From Sphingobacteriales bacterium (GTDB lineage Bacteria > Bacteroidota > Bacteroidia > Sphingobacteriales > Sphingobacteriaceae), in NCBI GenBank assembly GCA_028288165.1, contig JAQBOG010000039.1:1-64000 (forward strand): a DNA stretch of 64,000 bases, in the 5' to 3' direction. Both the position numbers and the translations under genes were made by a program. A model generated the notes under the pieces. That model ran no database searches. It was not told the origin of the DNA and worked only from the letters and a program-made list of their open reading frames with translations. Below are positions 1 to 6,811 of this stretch, one piece after another (the first letter of the stretch is position 1; every line of letters begins with the position of its first letter).

Positions 1-45
1 ACACGGCTTGACCTGAAAAATACAACGAGTAACCGTAAAACCCAT
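1..45 (-). CDS. Start of an ORF running off the left edge (partial)
   Basis: An ATG on the minus strand at 45 opens a frame (MGFTVTRCIFQVKPC) that stays open to the window edge. Only 15 codons are visible, so no family can be assigned. Its interest is its place: it starts just after the attC-like hairpin at 73-132, where the next gene of a cassette array would start. Confidence 0.2.
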   Translation of the reverse strand, partial: MGFTVTRCIFQVKPC

Positions 46-72
46 AACGTCTAAAAAACTACCGAAGGTTCC

Positions 73-132
73 GTGCAACCCTGGCTTCATTGTTCGTGCT
101 TCGCACGCAACGAAGCCCTAGTTGTTGTATGC
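73..132 (-). repeat. attC-like imperfect palindrome (right of the 45-1 ORF)
   Basis: Read on the minus strand, the element begins with GCATACAAC and ends with GTTGCAC. Between them lie the arms GGCTTC and GAAGCC, then TTG/CAA and CGTGC/GCACG closing on a GAA loop, with two unpaired bases on one side. An imperfect hairpin with bulges and outer boxes is the layout of integron attC sites. The boxes only partly match the RYYYAAC/GTTRRRY consensus, so this is a candidate. Its left box is the exact complement of GTTGTATGC at 453-461, as expected if both are ends of one cassette. Confidence 0.35.
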
Positions 133-167
133 TGTTTATTTTTAGTCCGATTGGTAGTCAATTTAAA

Positions 168-425
168 TTATTTAGGAAAGTTAAAGGTCAGCCACATTAG
201 AAAAACTACCATGATAATCACAGAAGTTAGGGAACTATATAAAAGTCCCCAACCTAAAGAATTAATAATCAGATTAGGTTTTGTATTCTTTAGCAACAGC
301 CCTATAACCAAAGTCGATATGAAAATTATAAAAATCCCACTTGGATTGTCTAGCAACTTCAGTGTGTAAACCAATAAGAACTGGAGTCCTAAAGTCATTA
401 GAAGAAAGAATATTTTCCAAGTCAT
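168..425 (-). CDS. Small multi-pass membrane protein, unknown function
   Basis: The 85-residue product is almost entirely hydrophobic, with about three membrane segments (roughly residues 5-22, 28-46 and 53-80) joined by short polar turns such as KNTKPN. It resembles no family I can name. Two overlapping ORFs in other frames have unremarkable composition and are treated as shadows. The gene sits between two attC-like hairpins and is oriented like a cassette gene. Cassette genes often encode small membrane or hypothetical proteins, which fits. The start is the first ATG of the open frame and has no clear ribosome binding site, as is usual in Bacteroidota. Confidence 0.5.
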   Translation of the reverse strand: MTWKIFFLLMTLGLQFLLVYTLKLLDNPSGIFIIFISTLVIGLLLKNTKPNLIINSLGWGLLYSSLTSVIIMVVFLMWLTFNFPK

Positions 426-452
426 GTTCGGTTGTCGGGTTTTCTTTAAATA

Positions 453-510
453 GCATACAACTAGTAGCTATACGCAAGCCTATAGCGTATATATTTCACT
501 TATGTTATGC
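453..510 (-). repeat. attC-like imperfect palindrome (upstream of the small membrane protein)
   Basis: On the minus strand it runs from GCATAAC to GTTGTATGC over 58 bases. The inner arms ATACGC/GCGTAT enclose a short loop. The outer boxes pair with one extra unpaired base pair of positions. Together with the element at 73-132 it brackets the small membrane-protein ORF. It could also be an unrelated hairpin or a small inverted-repeat element. Confidence 0.35.
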
Positions 511-825
511 AACATACATCTTATTATTTTATTTTTTTAATAATTAAACCATCTTTTACTTCTGTTCTGGTTTAAGAGTTCAGCGCACCAATCCAAATCA
601 TACTATGAAAATCAGCCCCCCATCCGGCGAACTAGAAAAATTTATATTGAGCTAAACTTATCATTACATAGGACTACCATGTATAAATTTGGAGATAGCA
701 CTCTCATTTTATCACTTTCTCTGTTGTAAACTGGATTGACTTTTTGTGAAGAAAAAGTAGGTTTGATAAAGTTTGAGGTTCTGCATACCTCGCCGGGACG
801 GAGTCCTGATTTTCCTTGATTATGA

Positions 826-859
826 TTTAAGTCACCCCTACGGAAGACTTAAATCAGAG
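826..859. repeat. Hairpin with 11-bp perfect stem
   Basis: The arms TGATTTAAGTC and GACTTAAATCA pair perfectly around a 12-base loop (ACCCCTACGGAA). There is no T-run beside it, so it is not a typical intrinsic terminator. No neighbouring gene explains it. Confidence 0.55.
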
Positions 860-966
860 AATGTAGCTGTTCGGGGAGGAAAACAAGTCTGTTTAAAATA
901 AACCATAAAGCTTAAAACCTGCCTAGAGCGGCTTTAACAGCAGTTTCGTTTCAAATTGTATTAAAA

Positions 967-1035
967 TGGTCATTGTATTAAAAACAATAGACGTTGTATT
1001 ACAAACAAGGGTCATTGTTTTAAAAACATGACCCT
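967..1035. repeat. Three 21-bp imperfect tandem repeats ending in a near-palindrome
   Basis: Units begin at 967, 988 and 1009 and share the core ATTGT(A/T)TTA(A/C)AAACAA with a few changes. The last unit plus ACCC forms a near-palindrome from GGGTCAT to ATGACCC at about 1009-1035. This could be a terminator for the minus-strand gene at 1166, or a relic of an element. Confidence 0.45.
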
Positions 1036-1165
1036 CCCTAAAAAGACTTGACAGATTTTGGTTAACTCAAAACAGTTCGTCTATAAAAATCAGAATCAGG
1101 TTTGGCTTTTAACGGTAATGAACCTATAAAATGGTTTCTTAATAAACACCCATTTCCATGTTTAA

Positions 1166-2194
1166 TTATAGTTTTCTTATTTTTATAGTCAGCGCCTTTG
1201 CGGCATTGTTTATAAAAATGCTATCAATTTCTTTTTGAGTAAAGCCATTTTGTTTCATAGCCGGAATGAAATCGTTAAAAATGCAATTATAGTTTTTGTA
1301 ATTCCCTCCTTTTGGCTCACCCACGTTATACCAGCCAGAATCTTGAGATACTAACACAGAATCAAGTAAGTTGGCATTTTTTAGGATTTGCAAGTAATCC
1401 ATATTCTTTTTAATGGTATCGGGATTCACTCCATCAAAAGACACCCAACTCTCCGCTTTCGCGGCATTTATATGGTAAGTAGTATCAGTTTCGCTTTGTG
1501 CATGAACCCAGATCCGGGCTGATGGGGAAACGCCCCTCGCCTTTAATATTTCCAAATGCTCGAGAGCAGCTTCTCCATTGCCGGTATGAATAGCAACGGT
1601 TAAACCGGTAGCCAAATGCGTCAGGGCTGCTGCATCAATAATCTTCCGCTGGGTTGTTGTAAGTGGTGCTTTATCTACACTGGTTTTTATGAAGCCTGGT
1701 TTAATACCGGTTCCTTCTATACCAAACTTCCATTCTGCAATCCATCTGGCAGCAATTTGTTGAGCAGTTTCGGAGTAAGCATGTTTAGGTAAAAACTTTT
1801 CGCCCACAGCTCCATAATAACCTGTATTGGTAATCATGTTTAATCCGCTAGCGGTTGATAATCGTTTCAACAATAAAACATCCCGACCTAAGTAAGCCGG
1901 CGAACAATCCACGAAAGTGGAACAACCCAACTTCTTTACATCCTGAAGAAATGGTAGCGCCGTATTAAAAACCTCTTCAGCTTTGTACCGATCCTTGCTG
2001 TATTTTTCTGCGCCTATAAAGTCGGCCAGAACATGTTCATGCGTAAGCGTAAAATGTATGTCAGAAGGCTTAAGCGGACCATTAACCGTCATGATCATCC
2101 CTTCTTTCGGGTTCCCGCTACCTATTTTGGGTATTAGAAAAGAGCCGATTACGGCTATACTACCTTGTTTAATAAATTTTCTGCGTGTTGACAT
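1166..2194 (-). CDS. Tat-exported phosphotriesterase-family metal hydrolase
   Basis: The 342-residue protein starts with a twin-arginine signal (MSTRRKFIKQ, then a hydrophobic stretch to about residue 25). The phosphotriesterase/amidohydrolase metal ligands are all present: H52 and H54 in THEHV, the bridging lysine K170 in GFIKT, H203 in AIHTG, H231 in WVHAQ and D285 in SQDSGW. The family includes phosphotriesterases, lactonases and uncharacterised esterases. The substrate cannot be read from the sequence. The Tat signal suggests that the folded, metal-loaded enzyme is exported to the periplasm. It stands alone, with only a tiny lipoprotein-like ORF upstream and no evident operon partner, so neighbours give no clue. 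Confidence 0.85.
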   Translation of the reverse strand: MSTRRKFIKQGSIAVIGSFLIPKIGSGNPKEGMIMTVNGPLKPSDIHFTLTHEHVLADFIGAEKYSKDRYKAEEVFNTALPFLQDVKKLGCSTFVDCSPAYLGRDVLLLKRLSTASGLNMITNTGYYGAVGEKFLPKHAYSETAQQIAARWIAEWKFGIEGTGIKPGFIKTSVDKAPLTTTQRKIIDAAALTHLATGLTVAIHTGNGEAALEHLEILKARGVSPSARIWVHAQSETDTTYHINAAKAESWVSFDGVNPDTIKKNMDYLQILKNANLLDSVLVSQDSGWYNVGEPKGGNYKNYNCIFNDFIPAMKQNGFTQKEIDSIFINNAAKALTIKIRKL

Positions 2195-2266
2195 AGCTGT
2201 AGATTATTGAATTTAACATAATGGATGATAAAACTCACTTATACTTGTTTAGTATGAATTCAATTT

Positions 2267-2368
2267 TTACCGTGATTGCTTAAAGTGTTGTGTAGATGTT
2301 GATTCTGAATTACATCCATAAATAAGAACCAAAATAGTAATCAAGTAATTGATAAAATGTTTGTTCAT
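2267..2368 (-). CDS. Tiny lipoprotein-like ORF (33 aa)
   Basis: A 33-codon frame begins MNKHFINYLITILVLIYGC and ends soon after in a polar tail. This is a clean lipoprotein signal peptide with cysteine at position 19 but almost no mature part. It lies just upstream of the phosphotriesterase homologue in the same direction. It may be a real micro-lipoprotein, or the surviving start of a gene whose body has been lost. Being so short it could also be chance. Confidence 0.3.
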   Translation of the reverse strand: MNKHFINYLITILVLIYGCNSESTSTQHFKQSR

Positions 2369-2535
2369 GATTGATATAGTTGAAATTAGTTGAAATAATT
2401 TATTGCAACCGGATCATTTTAATACGAGTCCTTGAATGTTGGCGCTGTCATGAATCAGTACTTTTCATGCTTGTTTAAACCAAAAAGATATCCAATAATG
2501 GTTTATACCTCCATTGATACTCTAAGAGCTTTTCC

Positions 2536-2958
2536 ATGTTAAAAGAATGTGTTAAACGTAGTGATAGAAATGCTATAGATATTTTATTTAAACAACGCAT
2601 AGAATACTCGGATACCATGTCAATTGAAACGGTAGATGTAGAACCAATGGTACTAGTCAAATCACAACCTGAAAAACTTATAGTCAAAGGAAATTTAAAT
2701 AAGGTGGTGAAAGAACTCCTTGTTGCTGAATTAGAAAACTCAATATTTTAAAAAGGGAATTGCAATCAGATAAATTGATAATATCATTAAGGTAGAGAAA
2801 ACGGCAAACTTAATGCAATCGTGCTTAGACCAGGAAATAATCAATTAGTGCAAGCGGAAATAACTAAAAAGCTAAAAAGAATAAAAAACATAATCCCTGT
2901 TAAACATGACAACAGAGAAGTAGTGATAAAAGGGATGATATTACCTATCCAATTTTAA
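2536..2958 (+). pseudogene. Decayed gene; 3' part weakly like a TonB C-terminal domain
   Basis: An ORF of 71 codons (2536-2751) is followed in the same frame, after three nearby stops, by another open stretch from 2791 to 2958. That stretch reads as coherent protein (NGKLNAIVLRP early, VVIKGMILPIQF at the end). The closing pattern, with a Lys/Asp/Asn-rich stretch and then a beta strand ending in LPIQF, resembles the end of TonB C-terminal domains in Bacteroidota (…V.L PI.F). The similarity is by eye and weak. The 71-codon part matches nothing I know. I read the whole as one broken gene. Confidence 0.25.
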
Positions 2959-3104
2959 CTGCAATAACTCTGCAGTTTCTGATATGTTTTTAGTTTTTTC
3001 CGTTTTTAGATTATTTGATTGAGGGTTACCTGTGATCTAAAAAGGAGTTCGAATGAACGCAAAGAGAGACAATATCTTAAAGTTTGATTAATTTTCTCAT
3101 CGAA

Positions 3105-3686
3105 TTACTGATCATTTAATCCCTTTCCGTTGAAAATTTGCTGCATACATTTTTCAACCCTTGACTCCCGGGTTTTGGATTGCTTGGGTGCAGAAAAATA
3201 AAGATGATATGCTCTTTGCCGTCCCGGGGTTAATGCATGAAAAGCAGTTTTTAAGGCAGGGATTTCATCTAATTTATTTTGAAATTCTTCGGGAATTATG
3301 AATTCTGTAGTCTTTTTAAAATTCACTTTCAAACCGGCTTTTTCCACTTCAATAGCTTCATAAATATAGGCTTTCAAGATGGGTTCCATCTCCACTATTT
3401 CCCGAACATTGGTAAACCGAATCTGGCGCCCCGCCTGCACATTCTTCGTTTGTTGGATTAGAATACCATTGGCATCATTCAATAAGGCACCTTTGAAAAA
3501 CAAAAGCGCACAGTATTCTTTAAATACATGTATTAAAACTATGTTACTTTTCTGAAACGTGTAACAAGGAACACCCCACTTCAATTCTTCAGTCAACCCA
3601 CAGTCAAGAACGATCATTCTTAATTGCTCCAGTTCTTCCTGCCACTTTTTGGCTTTACTAAAATAAAAATCAACCTTAGGATTCAT
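3105..3686 (-). CDS. YdeI/OmpD-associated family protein (DUF1801 plus YdeI C-terminal region)
   Basis: The 193-residue protein has an N-terminal DUF1801 (YdhG-like) fold. Typical features are the KWGVPCYTF stretch near residue 37 and an LFFKGALL stretch near 63. After it comes the basic helical YdeI segment containing LTPGRQRAYHLYFSAPKQSKTRESRVEKC. The family is widespread in Bacteroidota, and its proposed link to bacteriocin protection is poorly supported. The 39-aa ORF upstream ends five bases before this start, so the two may be co-transcribed. The cytoplasmic role is unknown. Confidence 0.8.
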   Translation of the reverse strand: MNPKVDFYFSKAKKWQEELEQLRMIVLDCGLTEELKWGVPCYTFQKSNIVLIHVFKEYCALLFFKGALLNDANGILIQQTKNVQAGRQIRFTNVREIVEMEPILKAYIYEAIEVEKAGLKVNFKKTTEFIIPEEFQNKLDEIPALKTAFHALTPGRQRAYHLYFSAPKQSKTRESRVEKCMQQIFNGKGLNDQ

Positions 3687-3691
3687 TCTAT

Positions 3692-3811
3692 TTATTTATT
3701 GACTAAAGAAACCTCCGACGGTTCGGCATTAAGAACTACTTTTTTCTTTACTATATATTCTGTCGGTTTGCTGGTTTGAGAAGTTGGTTCGGCTTTTTTT
3801 CCTTTTTCCAT
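3692..3811 (-). CDS. Small charged peptide (39 aa), unknown
   Basis: An ATG at 3811 opens 39 codons (MEKGKKAEPTSQTSKPTEYI at the start), ending just before the YdeI-family gene. The product is lysine-rich and polar with no signal peptide or membrane segment. Its close spacing to the next gene supports a real translated unit, but the length is too small for confidence and I know no homologue. Confidence 0.3.
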   Translation of the reverse strand: MEKGKKAEPTSQTSKPTEYIVKKKVVLNAEPSEVSLVNK

Positions 3812-3896
3812 TTGTTGTTGTTTTTAATTGTGATTGGTTTTGGCCGGGAGGCCCGATAGCTAATCATTGGCAAGATGCCAGCGATAGCATCAAGAA

Positions 3897-4324
3897 CTAA
3901 TCAGGTACTATAGCGGCACCTATAACCCCTGGATTTTTTTCACCAGTTTGTAGCACTTTTTTAAGCGTATCTAAATTAACATCCTCAATTTTCTTAATCC
4001 TGATACAACTTCTCCCCACGCTAACCTTACCAAGTTCTTTTTCATATTTTTCTGCTGTATACTGGTCCCCATCAATTGCACACACAAAAACACTTATATA
4101 ATTCTTTTGATTCGCTAGAGCAATTATTGGCCAGTCTCGTTTTTGTTTTTTGGAATCGAGGTACTGGAACGATCCATAGCCTATCATGTTAGTAGCAAAG
4201 TAAGGCTTTAGGCCCGGAACTGTTTTCTGGATAAAATCGTGAAGAAAATCAATATCTTTCTTCCGGTTCTCCGGAACTTTAAAAGATACTCCTTTACGGA
4301 GTTCGCTTCATTTTTTGCAAACAT
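3897..4324 (-). pseudogene. DUF1801 protein interrupted by a one-base frameshift
   Basis: The longest open part (3897-4187) starts in the middle of the domain at MIGYGSFQYLDS. Upstream, the same frame continues the protein back to KVPENRKKDIDFLHD, and the natural start (MFAKNEANSVKEYL) lies in another frame with its ATG at 4324. The two frames would join as SVKEYLFKVPENRKK if the run of four T/A pairs near 4277-4281 had one more base. The joined protein would be about 140 residues, normal for this family. Either the gene is inactivated or the assembly has a homopolymer error. The function of the family is unknown. Confidence 0.7.
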
Positions 4325-4578
4325 GTTCATAATTGTAAGGGTTGAATTGATTTTTAAATAATCATTTCTTTTCTCTCGCTTTTAAGCTAAAAGCACCATA
4401 AAATTAAAAACTTTATTTTAAATTATCAGATTGATTACCTGCAGGTTGAATGTTGAACTGTCCTAATACTTGCTATGTTTTACGCCTTTGGTTATTCATT
4501 CCTCATACTTTCCAATTCTTTAGGCAATTCTTTCTCAGGTGATCATTCTCAAATTCAAATTTATCTGCTGTGCAATAT

Positions 4579-5145
4579 TTAGATCCTTAGCGAGCCACGG
4601 AACGCCCTGGCAGCATAGTAAGATTCTGCACCGTTGTGATACATGAAGACATGATCGTAGCGACGATCACAAAAGATGGCACCACCGAGTTTTCTAATAT
4701 CAGGAGGTGTTTTCACCCAGCTCGATGTTTTCGTATCAAAATTTCCAAGTTTCTGCAGCTCCCGATATTGTTCTTCCGTTAAAAGTTCAGTACCCATGTC
4801 AGCTGCCATCTCAATAGCGCTATTTTCCGGTTTATGTTCTTTCCTTGACTCCAGCGCTTCATGGTCGTAACAAACACTCCTGCGACCTTTAGGACTTTCC
4901 GCTGAACAATCATAAAAAATGTATTCGCCCGTCTTTTTATCATGACCAACAACATCAGGTTCACCGCCAGTTACTTCCATTTCATTGAGCGACCACAGTT
5001 TTTCAGTATTAGTTTCCAGCCTTGCTTGCACTTTTGCCCATTCAAGACCGTTATGGCGGTTCATGTTTTTCTCAAAACGGGCTTTTAACACTCCGAGTAG
5101 TTCTTCACATTGTTCTGGTGACAATTCCTTTTTCATTTTATTCAT
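4579..5145 (-). CDS. DUF4256 family protein
   Basis: This 188-residue soluble protein has the features of DUF4256: WSLNEMEVTGGEPDVVG near residue 50, DCSAESPKGRRSVCYD near 79, and the C-terminal IFCDRRYDHVFMYHNGAESYYAARAFRG. The family has no established activity. It is the last gene of the ArsR-led operon and starts one base after the end of the DoxX-like gene, so translation is probably coupled. DUF4256 genes are often found beside ArsR/SRPBCC pairs, which suggests a shared but unknown response. Confidence 0.85.
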   Translation of the reverse strand: MNKMKKELSPEQCEELLGVLKARFEKNMNRHNGLEWAKVQARLETNTEKLWSLNEMEVTGGEPDVVGHDKKTGEYIFYDCSAESPKGRRSVCYDHEALESRKEHKPENSAIEMAADMGTELLTEEQYRELQKLGNFDTKTSSWVKTPPDIRKLGGAIFCDRRYDHVFMYHNGAESYYAARAFRGSLRI

Positions 5146-5529
5146 TTATGGATTAACTGAACTAATTTTTCTATCCGCAGGCCTGAAATACCACGATACC
5201 ACAGTCATGATTAGTAATACCAATGATGGAACTATTTCATTCATGGAATCGCCCGATGCGATATGCGAAAATACCGCTCCCGACATAGCAAAAAAGAAAC
5301 CAGCATAAGCCCATTCTTTTAACAGACTGCACTTTGGAATTAAAATAGCTAGTACTCCTAGTATTTTCCAGACACCAAGAATGTACAAGAAATATAATGG
5401 ATAACCTAAAGGAACAATTATATCAACAAACCCTTTTGTATGAAATAGTTGCTGCAAGCCACTTGCCAGCATCCCTGATGCAAGCCAGATAGTAGAAATC
5501 CAATAAATAATTTTATTTCTCTTTGTCAT
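5146..5529 (-). CDS. DoxX-like membrane protein
   Basis: The 127-residue protein has four membrane segments (about residues 8-24, 42-62, 72-90 and 98-115), the size and pattern of DoxX-like proteins. The sequence VWKILGVLAILIPK is typical of the family's second segment. The role of DoxX-like proteins is poorly defined; some are linked to thiol redox. It lies between the SRPBCC and DUF4256 genes with one-base gaps, so it is part of the ArsR-controlled operon. Confidence 0.8.
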   Translation of the reverse strand: MTKRNKIIYWISTIWLASGMLASGLQQLFHTKGFVDIIVPLGYPLYFLYILGVWKILGVLAILIPKCSLLKEWAYAGFFFAMSGAVFSHIASGDSMNEIVPSLVLLIMTVVSWYFRPADRKISSVNP

Positions 5530-5530
5530 A

Positions 5531-6001
5531 CTATGTTATTTTTAATTTGCTTACGATGTCTTGTATTCGGTTATGTGCCATGTTTATGCCTTGAGCAAAG
5601 GGTAACTTCAGCATTTGGTCTCTGTGTGCCACTGATTTATATACTATATGCATATTGAGTTTGCTGGTGTTGTCAGTAAGTTTTTCAAATTCCAAGAACT
5701 CAAGCTGGACGGCAAAAGGCGTATTCTCCATTTCAAATGTCCGTGTGATTTTCTGGTTGGTGCTAAACTCATGGATTACCCCATTGAACCCGTATTTGTT
5801 TCCCTTAGGATCGGTTGTTTCAAATTGGTAACTGCCATGCTTTTTATTTTCAAGTTTCAGCACTTTCGTTCCCATCCATTGCTCCACAATGTCGGGCTCT
5901 ACATATGCTTTAAAAAGTAACTCCAATGGCAAATCAAATTCCCTTGTAATCACCAATTCCTGTTTGCCGTCTTCAGCATTGATTTTTGTTTTTTGTTCCA
6001 T
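5531..6001 (-). CDS. SRPBCC/AHSA1-family protein
   Basis: The 156-residue protein has the AHSA1 (Aha1 C-terminal-like) pattern: ITREFDLPLELLFKAYVEPDIVEQWMG near the start, then a beta-rich middle (GSYQFETTDPKGN) and a long C-terminal helix. The fold makes a hydrophobic pocket that can bind small ligands; no enzyme activity can be deduced. It follows ArsR by one base. ArsR plus SRPBCC is a very common operon in Bacteroidota, and the ligand is unknown. Confidence 0.85.
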   Translation of the reverse strand: MEQKTKINAEDGKQELVITREFDLPLELLFKAYVEPDIVEQWMGTKVLKLENKKHGSYQFETTDPKGNKYGFNGVIHEFSTNQKITRTFEMENTPFAVQLEFLEFEKLTDNTSKLNMHIVYKSVAHRDQMLKLPFAQGINMAHNRIQDIVSKLKIT

Positions 6002-6002
6002 A

Positions 6003-6323
6003 TTATTTGCTTTTATAATTTTTCATTATTGTTTCCAATTTATTAAACCTGTCATCCCACATTTTGCGGAATGGTTCGATAAAGTCGGCTACTTCTTTCA
6101 TTTTTTTTGCATTAATATGATAGTAAATTTCCCTGCCGTTTTGTTTTTGTTCAAGTAATTCGCACTCGGTGAGTATTTGCAAGTGTTTTGAAACTGTTGG
6201 TCTTGCTGTGTCAAAGTTTGAGGCTATTGCACCTGCTGTCATGGTTTGTGAAGCAACCAACATAAGTATAGCCCTTCTTGTTGGGTCGGCTATGGCTTGA
6301 AATACATCTCGTCTTAAATTCAT
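6003..6323 (-). CDS. ArsR-family winged-helix repressor
   Basis: The 106-residue protein begins [21 protein letters not shown], with a recognition helix near [12 protein letters not shown] (residues 43-54) and a wing at [13 protein letters not shown]. There is no CxC metal site in the recognition helix, so it belongs to the non-metal ArsR group usually paired with SRPBCC proteins. It heads a four-gene operon and has a double operator directly upstream, so it is probably autoregulated. The inducing signal is unknown. Confidence 0.9.
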   Translation of the reverse strand: MNLRRDVFQAIADPTRRAILMLVASQTMTAGAIASNFDTARPTVSKHLQILTECELLEQKQNGREIYYHINAKKMKEVADFIEPFRKMWDDRFNKLETIMKNYKSK

Positions 6324-6324
6324 T

Positions 6325-6372
6325 GCGTAGTTATTTGACTACAAATATATATGTAGTTATTTGACTACGCAA
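6325..6372 (-). promoter_or_regulatory. ArsR operon promoter with two operator copies
   Basis: Two identical 16-bp elements, GTAGTTATTTGACTAC, lie at 6327-6342 and 6353-6368, 26 bp apart. Each has GTAGT/AGTAC-type symmetry at its ends, and the whole block is bounded by a GCGTAGT…ACTACGC inverted repeat. Between them, on the minus strand, is TATATTTG (6342-6349), a match to the Bacteroidota -7 box TAnnTTTG. A TTG at 6370-6372 lies 20 bases upstream, as expected for the -33 box. The inner operator abuts the start codon of the ArsR gene, so binding would cover the promoter and the start. Confidence 0.75.
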
Positions 6373-6811
6373 TTTCTTTTTGCAAATTTTTCTTACGGAT
6401 GTTTCACGAATAAGATCGGTAGTTACCTATCACAAGTGTATGGGGGATCTATCAGATCTGGGTTACGTGAACTACACACCATCGTTTAGTTATAAGAGAA
6501 GTTGTGTGGAACTACTGTTTTAGCGGATTGATACTCTTTAAAACATTGTTTATCAAAATGGGTGTACTTACGCAAGACGAGCAAATTCGGTGGGATTCTT
6601 TAAAACTTACCATTTAAGGACAGCACCACATCTAGTTCAGGATTGCGTTATTCACCCTGTACTCGAAAAGATGTCGGAAATATTTCTTTGATAAGAATCC
6701 AGATAAGCAGCCTAATGATAAAGCGAAACAGGCAATGAAAACCAGCATACACGATAACAAGAAGTAGCCGTGAACATCATTGTTACGCATTGGTTAGGGC
6801 TTATATTTGGT
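6373..6811. other. Gene-free stretch between the ArsR operon and the PUL
   Basis: I find no credible gene. Short open stretches (for example around 6558-6625) are cut by stops in every frame and match no family I recognise. It may hold decayed coding sequence. No terminator with a clear T-run is visible for the sulfatase gene, which points away from this stretch's left side. Confidence 0.45.

Larger units (their letters stand above)
512..1165. other. Gene-free stretch with hairpins and a 21-bp tandem repeat
   Basis: I find no credible protein gene here on either strand. What stands out is a perfect 11-bp hairpin near 826-859 and three imperfect 21-bp tandem units at 967-1029, the last of which forms a near-palindrome. 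Both are listed separately. The sequence separates the cassette-like left end from the phosphotriesterase homologue. Confidence 0.5.

Noticed and set aside
73..369. 98-codon plus-strand ORF over the left end
   Set aside because: It runs antisense to the hydrophobic minus-strand ORF and through a hairpin; its composition is not protein-like.
274..477. 67-codon minus-strand ORF overlapping the small membrane protein
   Set aside because: It crosses into the attC-like hairpin and has no coherent domain; the overlapping 85-residue ORF is more convincing.
341..547. 68-codon plus-strand ORF
   Set aside because: Antisense to the small membrane protein and the hairpin; no recognisable domain.
2475..2687. 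70-codon minus-strand ORF
   Set aside because: Antisense to the decayed plus-strand gene, which reads better; no recognisable domain.
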